IMG/VR virus record: IMGVR_UViG_3300005534_000003
Coordinates: 1 to 50,649 of that record
Length of the DNA: 50,649 nt
Reading direction: 5' to 3' (one strand)
Source: a virus
Below the pieces are notes generated by a model. That model worked only from the letters and a program-made list of their open reading frames with translations. It made no database searches and was not told where the DNA came from. The position numbers and the translations under genes are program-made. This document shows positions 45,579 through 50,649 of the stretch, piece after piece (within the stretch, counting starts at the first letter, position 1; each line of letters begins with the position of its first letter).

Positions 45579-47645
45579 TTAAATCGGATAAGAAAACTGT
45601 ACGGCAACGGTATCACTAGTAGTATATAAATCTGTTCCTGTATTTTTACTTATATTTCCTCCACCAGCTGCAGCTATGCCAACATAAACAACTGTTCGAT
45701 CTGTCCCTGATGAAAATATTTGACCGAAATCAGAACTTGCAAATGAAGCACCAACATTTGCAACTCTTAATGCTTGTCCTAAACGAGGATTTCCAATAAG
45801 AACATTTATTTTTGAACCATTTACAGAGGTGCTATTTGGCAATGAAAATGTAACAGTTGTTGCTGATGGAGTGCCACATTGAAACTGTCCTTGAACAAAA
45901 ATTGTTTTACCAATTTGTTGCCACCAAAATTGTGCATTAGAAACAGTTCCGCATCCAGTAACAGTTGGTGTATATGATGCCCAATCAGTAACCGTCGGTA
46001 TTTGACCAAAAGCGGCAGCATCACTAGAAGCTGTTCCATTTGCTAAACCAGTAATTTTGTTGGTTCCCATCGCAATCGTCGAACCAGACATTGTGATTGC
46101 GCCTGCTCCACCGGTGTACGTATAACTGCCATTTATAGATGCGCCATTCGCATCACTTACGGCATTCGTGCTTGTCGCATAGTAGGCGAGATGTGTCGCT
46201 GTCCCACTATTAACTGTGCCTGTCCCAGCTACATTTTGAAAGGTAGGAAGAGCACCGGCTCCATTCGATGTCAAAACCTGACCAGAAGAACCGACACTAA
46301 CGACATTCTGCAAAGCCCCAGTAGACGTAATTCCGCCACAAATCAATGTGTAGGCAGTGAAAGAGGCGTCACCCGTGCCCCCATTTGCAACAGTAAGAGG
46401 ATTCGTAAGCGTTAAGCTTGCGAAAGTAGGGCTAGAAGTTGTGGCGATGCTCTGCGGCAACGATAAAGTAACTGAACCAGTTGCAGAAGAAGCTATGACT
46501 TGATTGGTGGTGCCTGTGATTGAATTTACAATGGCCTGAAAAGTTGGATCAGTCGTCGCTCCCGTCGAGACAAGAGCGAAATTCGTGGTTCCAGGTCCGG
46601 CAAATGCTATAGGAGATGTCCCTTCGCCTAAGAGAACGGAGTGGGCAGTTAAAGTAGAGTCGCCAGTTCCACCATTAGCAACGGGCAATATGCCAGTAAC
46701 GCCAGTTGTAAGAGGCAAACCTGTGGCGTTTGTTAAGACAACCGCAGATGGCGTTCCAAGATTGGGAGTAACCAAAGTAGGACTAGTGGCCAAGACAACG
46801 CTTCCTGAACCTGTCGAAGAGCTTGATATAGATGATTCCACGATTGCGCCAGCAGATGAGGCCATCAATTTGCCATTGGCCAAAGCCGTGGAGCTATTCG
46901 TTCCTCCATTGGCTATCGGCAGAACACCTGTTACTCCGGTCGTGAGTGGCAAGCCTGTTGCATTCGTTAGTATCGCGCTCGTCGGCGTGCCCAAGGCTGG
47001 CGTCACGAGCGTCGCATTCGTCCATGTTCCCGTTAAAGTGTAGTTTCCCTTGTCCAATAAGAAGTTTGCCGATGCGCCCGCGTCGGGAATAATATACGTT
47101 CGCGACGCAGAAGGAGCAGTTGCTGAGATAGTAGTAGTATTGGTTGTACCGAGGATGAGTTGATTTGTAGTATTGGAGAGAATTTCTGACGCAAATGTAG
47201 GGCTAGAGGATAAAGCGATGCTTTGCGGAAGGGAAAGAGTGACATTTCCAGTCGATGAAGAGGCAATGACTTGATTGGCAGTTCCAATTATGGAAGTCAC
47301 ATCACCTGTGCTCGTGGCGATGATGTCCCCGCGCCACGTCAGATTGCCGCTTCCGTCGGTCGTAAGGGGATAGTTGCTCGCGCTGAAGGCGATTACGTCC
47401 GTGCCGCTTAGGCGTAGTACGCCCGTGGTCGCGATGCCCGCACTTTCTGACTTGTAGTACGGGCTCTTTATGCCAAAGGTGGGTCCGAAGTCAACCTCGG
47501 CGGTCAACGGGAAGCTTCCACCGGCTTTCTGGAGCATACCTGCGGTGACGGCCTGAGCCCACCCAGTCGCATTGACTCCCCAATTTGTGTCAAAGTCAAC
47601 TGGGTATTGAAAGGTTACACCGTTAATTATAAGAGGAACCGCCAT
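45579..47645 (-). CDS. Tail-fibre protein with repeated NATGLPLTTGVTG units
   Basis: 688 residues, rich in Ser/Thr/Gly/Ala. Two pairs of repeats stand out: LTNATGLPLTTGVTG(V/I)LP with ANGGT (around residues 230 and 310), and NQVIASS(S/A)TG(N/S)VTLSLPQS with SSPTFAS (around 123 and 380). The C-terminal 120 residues are non-repetitive, beta-rich and include Cys, probably the receptor-binding tip. Such repeats are usual in trimeric fibres. ATG follows AGGAGAAA. Confidence 0.75.
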   Translation of the reverse strand: MAVPLIINGVTFQYPVDFDTNWGVNATGWAQAVTAGMLQKAGGSFPLTAEVDFGPTFGIKSPYYKSESAGIATTGVLRLSGTDVIAFSASNYPLTTDGSGNLTWRGDIIATSTGDVTSIIGTANQVIASSSTGNVTLSLPQSIALSSSPTFASEILSNTTNQLILGTTNTTTISATAPSASRTYIIPDAGASANFLLDKGNYTLTGTWTNATLVTPALGTPTSAILTNATGLPLTTGVTGVLPIANGGTNSSTALANGKLMASSAGAIVESSISSSSTGSGSVVLATSPTLVTPNLGTPSAVVLTNATGLPLTTGVTGILPVANGGTGDSTLTAHSVLLGEGTSPIAFAGPGTTNFALVSTGATTDPTFQAIVNSITGTTNQVIASSATGSVTLSLPQSIATTSSPTFASLTLTNPLTVANGGTGDASFTAYTLICGGITSTGALQNVVSVGSSGQVLTSNGAGALPTFQNVAGTGTVNSGTATHLAYYATSTNAVSDANGASINGSYTYTGGAGAITMSGSTIAMGTNKITGLANGTASSDAAAFGQIPTVTDWASYTPTVTGCGTVSNAQFWWQQIGKTIFVQGQFQCGTPSATTVTFSLPNSTSVNGSKINVLIGNPRLGQALRVANVGASFASSDFGQIFSSGTDRTVVYVGIAAAGGGNISKNTGTDLYTTSDTVAVQFSYPI

Positions 47646-47699
47646 ATATTTCTCCTGTACTAAATTGCGGGGGTTTTTCGAAGGAAATCACCCCAAACC

Positions 47700-47729
47700 T
47701 GTAAGAAAAAGGACGAATTTTTTCTTACA
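47700..47729. repeat. Perfect 11-bp inverted repeat with A/T-run
   Basis: TGTAAGAAAAA and TTTTTCTTACA are separated by eight bases (47711-47718), between the acidic protein gene and the fibre gene. A second small hairpin (GGGGT with ACCCC, near 47670-47695) follows in leftward reading. The T-run sits in the stem, so it is not a classical terminator; it may lower read-through or protect RNA ends. Confidence 0.5.
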
Positions 47730-47732
47730 AAA

Positions 47733-48167
47733 CTACTTCTTTTTCTTTTTGGCGAACAAGCTCGCGAACATGGAGGTTGGCTCGGAAACCGGCTCAACGT
47801 CTCCTTCAGCTTCGCGTTCTGCTTCGGATTCAGTGGCTTCTTCATGTGCTGATCCTTCTTTGTCAGGATGACCTTCCGCTGATTCGTAGGGAATTGGCCC
47901 TGAATGAATGTTAGGAGTAGGATCAGTGGCGTTAACTTTCTCCACGACTCCACCCTTACTCAACTCATGCGTTACCACATCATGCTCTGGTGTGGGATGA
48001 TCCATGTCGTGATCGGCTACCTCGACGCGCTCGGCTTGGATGCCGTGCATGTCGCCCTCGCCTTCGGGATGTTTGAGTCCGCCTTCTACCTCGCCTACGG
48101 CGTGGGATTTAAGCATTCCCAGTAGTTTCTGAATCATTTTATGTTTTTCGTCGAAATGGTCTGTCAT
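47733..48167 (-). CDS. Acidic hypothetical protein, 144 residues
   Basis: ATG after AAGGAGA. Highly acidic with many His (DMDHPTPEHDVVTHELS; EEATESEAEREAEGD) and a C-terminal KKKKK. Mostly disordered apart from an N-terminal helix (FDEKHKMIQKLLGML). Such low-complexity proteins near capsid genes may serve in assembly; function unknown. Confidence 0.6.
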   Translation of the reverse strand: MTDHFDEKHKMIQKLLGMLKSHAVGEVEGGLKHPEGEGDMHGIQAERVEVADHDMDHPTPEHDVVTHELSKGGVVEKVNATDPTPNIHSGPIPYESAEGHPDKEGSAHEEATESEAEREAEGDVEPVSEPTSMFASLFAKKKKK

Positions 48168-48191
48168 TGTAGCGTCTCCTTGGAAGCCGTA

Positions 48192-48377
48192 TTAAGAAAC
48201 AGCCGTAGTGAAGGATGTTTGATTAAAAGAACCATTAGAAACCCCTTCAAGGTATCGCGCGGCTCGCATAATCGCTTCCGCATTGTTTGAGTTTGAAGTA
48301 GTTCCAACGCCTTGCAACTGATCCGTCACCATAGCGACAGAATCAGGAGTTACAATTGTAATAACGAGCGTGGCCAT
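48192..48377 (-). CDS. Small virion-cluster protein, 61 residues
   Basis: ATG after AGGAGAA. A strand (MATLVITIVTPDSVAMV) and a helix (NAEAIMRAARYLEGVSNG). Compact and neutral; lies between capsid and fibre genes and may be a decoration or connector subunit. Confidence 0.5.
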   Translation of the reverse strand: MATLVITIVTPDSVAMVTDQLQGVGTTSNSNNAEAIMRAARYLEGVSNGSFNQTSFTTAVS

Positions 48378-48407
48378 GTTTATTCTCCTGTGTTTTATAG
48401 TTTACAT

Positions 48408-48454
48408 CTCAACACTCTTGCCGCCGTCGGGGGAGGCAGCGGCAAGGTATTGAG
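48408..48454 (-). promoter_or_regulatory. Two-part stem-loop after the capsid/endonuclease genes
   Basis: In leftward reading CTCAA...TTGAG encloses CTTGCCGC...GCGGCAAG around a C-rich 14-base loop. No T-run follows, so it is not a clear terminator. It may stabilise capsid mRNA or partly stop transcription. This 89-base gap (48378-48466) holds no gene. Confidence 0.4.
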
Positions 48455-48466
48455 ACAGGTGATTAA

Positions 48467-48814
48467 CTACCGAAGGTAATCAATCGCTTTTTGGAGGATC
48501 ACTATACTATCTCTTGCTTTTCCAACCATATGATTACAAGAAAGACACAATAAGCCGCGTACTTTACCTGTCAAATGGTTATGATCTACATGAGCAGTAT
48601 AGAGTGTTTCAAAGGGTAATGAACAAATTTTGCATTGCCCATTTTGACTTTTAAACATCTCCGTTTTTTCCTGAAGGGTGATACCGTACTTCGAAAGCAA
48701 TTTTCGATTGACGACCTTATCTTTATGAACTTGCTCATACTTTAGACTTGCAAGCCGATGTTTTTCGGGATGCAATCTATTATATTCGCGATGATAGGCT
48801 CGTCTATCTTTCAT
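48467..48814 (-). CDS. Endonuclease VII-like nuclease directly after the capsid gene
   Basis: 115 residues, TAATG overlap with the capsid stop. Basic N-terminal helix, then KYGITLQEKTEMFKSQNG, QCKICSLPF, HVDHNHLTGKVRGLLCLSCN and a final helix: the full endonuclease VII order. It shares DHxHxTGxxRxLLCxxCNH with 11994-12428, so the two are paralogous or separately acquired. Next to a conserved capsid gene this looks like a free-standing homing nuclease. Confidence 0.85.
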   Translation of the reverse strand: MKDRRAYHREYNRLHPEKHRLASLKYEQVHKDKVVNRKLLSKYGITLQEKTEMFKSQNGQCKICSLPFETLYTAHVDHNHLTGKVRGLLCLSCNHMVGKARDSIVILQKAIDYLR

Positions 48815-50100
48815 TAGCTTCGCGGAACGATATTGTTAATCAAGCACATATGTGAGGGAGTTTCGGCAAACACTGTATTGTCTGCCCAAATTCTCACTTG
48901 GTACCCAGCGAAGTCTCCGAGAGGAACCTGGAGATAGCTGTCCGTGGAAGTCCCAGGGAGCTGGAACGTCAGCTCGCTTGAACCGATGCGGGTGATGCTA
49001 TCCGTAGGATAGAGCAGAGCCTCGCCGCGCTTCATCAGCGGGTGCGGGACAATGGTCATCGTACCGGAAGGAGAATAGAACTCAAGGGCGTCGGCCCCGT
49101 TGTCCATTTTCTTCCCTTTCACATCGCCGTATCGGCGGGCAGCCGCCTGCTCGGTCAAGAGGTCGCTGAAGGATGTCAAGGGCACCAGCACGGTGCACTC
49201 TTCGCCCATCAGTCCCTTGTCGCCAGGCAGAGTGATAGCCTTTTGCAGCTTGCCGAAGGACAGAGGAGCCGTACCGGCGTCGTACGTATTCCCTTGCCAA
49301 AGCGGCCACGTCACTGAATTGATGCTGAACAGCGTTCCCATGTTGGAGGCAATGGTGATTAAGCCAACGCCTTCGATGGGGGTAGTGAACGTCGATCCGA
49401 ACGCGCCGTTGAAAGCAACGTTCAGCGGTGTGGCGGTCAAGGCAACGAGAGCAGTGCTGCCAGTCGTGGTACCATTGACAGTGATCGTGAAGGACGTGAA
49501 GTTCATACCAACCACTTGGAACACGGAATCCGCGCCAGAAGAAACTAACGCATTCGTGTCAGAGCGGTAGAACTGCACTTGCGCTCCAATCGAGGAAGCC
49601 CAGATGCCAGTCGCCCAAGAATCGGCGGTCAGTTGCACCGTAGACTGCGTGGAGCTAACGGCTGTGACAGAAGACGAAAGACCAATACCACGGGTTCCGT
49701 GGAGATAGGTACATTCGAGGCGGAAGCCCGCCCCTTCGGTCATGTCGTTGAGCGTGATGTCAACGGCCTTTCCGAAGCTGTTCTTTCCAGCCGAACGGCT
49801 GATGGCCGTGTAGCTGATGTTGTCTCGGCGAATGAGGCTGAACGCCGGTACGAGAGCATTTTCCATCTGGAGCCCAATGGCCGCGTTCAACGCGAAGGCT
49901 GAGCCATCGGTGTTGTACGTGTATCCCTGGCCGGACTGGACTTTCACCGGAGCGTTGAACTTGTCTCCGAGTTGCTTCATCCCTTTTTCTACGGTCGTGT
50001 TCTTGAGAATGTACGCGTAGTTGGGAACTAAGTCTTTGATCTTGTCCTGGTAGGCTTGTTTAAAGTCACCATTCAATGCACTTAAATCTACGTCACTCAT
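48814..50100 (-). CDS. Major capsid protein (HK97-type)
   Basis: 428 residues, ATG after AAAGGA. N-terminal helix (DLSALNGDFKQAYQDKIKD), then a long-loop region (GKAVDITLNDMTEGAGF). Residues about 140-235 form a Thr/Ser/Val-rich insertion like an Ig-type or I-domain. The C-terminal axial part has LVPLTSFSDLLTEQAAARRYGD, GTMTIVPHPLMKRG and ELTFQLPGTS. Its size, the scaffold upstream and the portal in the same unit support the call. Confidence 0.8.
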   Translation of the reverse strand: MSDVDLSALNGDFKQAYQDKIKDLVPNYAYILKNTTVEKGMKQLGDKFNAPVKVQSGQGYTYNTDGSAFALNAAIGLQMENALVPAFSLIRRDNISYTAISRSAGKNSFGKAVDITLNDMTEGAGFRLECTYLHGTRGIGLSSSVTAVSSTQSTVQLTADSWATGIWASSIGAQVQFYRSDTNALVSSGADSVFQVVGMNFTSFTITVNGTTTGSTALVALTATPLNVAFNGAFGSTFTTPIEGVGLITIASNMGTLFSINSVTWPLWQGNTYDAGTAPLSFGKLQKAITLPGDKGLMGEECTVLVPLTSFSDLLTEQAAARRYGDVKGKKMDNGADALEFYSPSGTMTIVPHPLMKRGEALLYPTDSITRIGSSELTFQLPGTSTDSYLQVPLGDFAGYQVRIWADNTVFAETPSHMCLINNIVPRS

Positions 50101-50296
50101 TTTGTTTTTCCTTTACTGCATGATCGCCACCAATCAAAGCTACTCGCCGAGGATTTGGATAGGTGTTAGCGTCCTCTTTCTCGTCTTTCGACAGGGTACG
50201 GTGGTCGTCATCTTCCGCTTCGGCTTGATCTGGTCCCCTCGCGGCTTGGGGATGCAGATAAATCGTGTCAGGTTTTTTGGAAAGAAAACTTGACAT
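50093..50296 (-). CDS. Small charged protein ahead of the capsid gene, 67 residues
   Basis: Ends eight bases inside the capsid start. Polar and disordered (ARGPDQAEAEDDDHRTLSKD) with an N-terminal SSFLSKKPDTIYLHP. No clear ribosome site ahead of its ATG, so it could be non-coding leader; coupling to capsid translation argues for it. Confidence 0.4.
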   Translation of the reverse strand: MSSFLSKKPDTIYLHPQAARGPDQAEAEDDDHRTLSKDEKEDANTYPNPRRVALIGGDHAVKEKQNE

Positions 50297-50304
50297 AAAA
50301 ACTT

Positions 50305-50375
50305 AGTCCCAGATAAGACTTGCACTTATAACCTAGCCCCTACGGGCTACTCTCTCGTTGTTGAGCTACTGGTAT
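50305..50375 (-). other. Degenerate tRNA-like structure
   Basis: In leftward reading there is a T-arm (ATAAG, a seven-base loop TGCAAGT, CTTAT), a D-arm-like GCTC...GAG, and acceptor halves ATACCAG / CTGGGAC that pair at five of seven positions. The anticodon arm pairs as TAGCC/GGCTA around an abnormal six-base loop with GTA. No CCA is encoded. It may be a decayed tRNA or another structured RNA. Confidence 0.3.
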
Positions 50376-50406
50376 CCCTTTTCGGGCTGGTTTGACCAAT
50401 TCCAGA

Positions 50407-50481
50407 TGGTTGCAGGGAAGGGAGTCGAACCCTCTATCTTCGGCTTATGAGGCCGACGAGATGCCGTTTCTCCACCCTACG
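50407..50481 (-). tRNA. Initiator tRNA-fMet (anticodon CAT)
   Basis: 75 bases with CCA encoded. Acceptor CGTAGGG/CCCTGCA pairs at six positions, with a C1 x A72 mismatch; D stem GAGA/TCTC has A11:T24; anticodon stem TCGGC/GCCGA; loop CTCATAA with CAT; T stem GAGGG/CCCTT with loop TTCGACT. The C1/A72 mismatch, A11:T24 pair and CTCATAA loop are hallmarks of bacterial initiator tRNA. It starts six bases after the scaffold stop, so it is cut out of the late transcript. Confidence 0.92.
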
Positions 50482-50486
50482 AATCT

Positions 50487-50538
50487 TTACGAGTTGCCTG
50501 GCGCGCCAGGATGAAGCCCGATCCCCTGCTCCGACTTC
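50487..50538 (-). CDS. Capsid scaffolding protein, C-terminal 16 codons and stop
   Basis: This is the end of the gene that starts at 935. Crossing the circle junction the frame reads on through MKSEQGIGLHPGAPGNS and stops at TAA. Bases 50539-50649 repeat window bases 1-111 of the same gene. Confidence 0.8.
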
Positions 50539-50649
50539 ATCTGCCGAAGTGCCTTCCAGTAGGCCTTCCCTTTCAGCTTGGAAAGGTCAACCTTGTTCTG
50601 CGGATTGGGATTGACCGTCTTCTTCTCCGGCACTGGATTGGCCGTGGTG
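50539..50649. repeat. Terminal direct repeat, right copy
   Basis: Identical to bases 1-111. Joining the copies keeps the scaffold frame open, which supports a circular map of about 50,538 bp. Confidence 0.9.

Noticed and set aside
50482-50486. A possible programmed frameshift at the end of the scaffold gene
   Set aside because: Only five bases separate the stop codon from the tRNA; no slippery sequence or downstream frame supports an extension.
1-50649. CRISPR array, integrase, attachment site or phage RNA polymerase
   Set aside because: No evenly spaced repeat array, no tyrosine or serine recombinase motif, and no single-subunit RNA polymerase motif was found in any plausible frame.

Overview
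The window is a complete tailed-phage genome. The first 111 bases recur exactly as the last 111 (1-111 and 50539-50649), so the unique length is about 50,538 bp and the contig closes into a circle. One gene, a probable capsid scaffold, runs through that junction. The tail and virion genes are those of a short-tailed (podovirus-like) phage: portal, HK97-type capsid, two tail-tube/nozzle-like proteins, several Ala/Gly/Gln-rich internal virion proteins and a repeat-rich fibre, with no tape-measure gene. I see no integrase, repressor or phage RNA polymerase, so it is most likely a virulent phage using host RNA polymerase. The host cannot be named from the sequence. Shine-Dalgarno sites of the AGGAG type precede most genes, so the host is a bacterium.

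Layout: a 520-bp intergenic region (12821-13340) divides two divergent transcription units. Leftward, and continuing through the circle junction, lie: a possible small terminase gene, an endonuclease VII-like gene and a group of small Cys-pair proteins (10.3-12.8 kb); the large terminase and portal (6.6-10.3 kb); a row of beta-rich virion decoration or fibre proteins, two of them paralogous (1.5-6.6 kb); scaffold, an initiator tRNA, and the major capsid protein (0.9 kb back to 48.8 kb); the fibre and tail proteins (41.4-47.6 kb); internal virion proteins (33.8-41.4 kb); and a small XhlA-like / DUF5675 group (33.1-33.8 kb).

Rightward (13.3-33.1 kb) is the early and replication arm. It is densely packed, and most neighbours overlap by ATGA, GTGA or TAATG. 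It encodes an OB-like putative single-strand-binding protein, a RecB/Cas4-like exonuclease, an RNA ligase, a PrimPol-helicase, a family A DNA polymerase, a DnaQ-like exonuclease, nucleotide-pool enzymes, a sigma-region-4-like protein and three HNH nucleases. It also encodes many secreted or membrane proteins: a collagen-like protein, a 3D-domain (double-psi barrel) protein, a trypsin-like protease and several one- or two-helix membrane proteins. The two arms converge near 33.1 kb with overlapping 3' ends.

Points worth a second look: an initiator tRNA with the C1/A72 mismatch between scaffold and capsid genes; a roughly 46-bp promoter-like element present twice in inverted orientation, one copy driving the sigma-like operon; a promoter that predicts a leaderless first early gene; about twenty tiny Cys-pair proteins, the smallest 18 residues; a holin-like frame nested inside the 3D-domain gene; and an early set of envelope-directed proteins. 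Function calls rest on motifs read by eye, without database searches.
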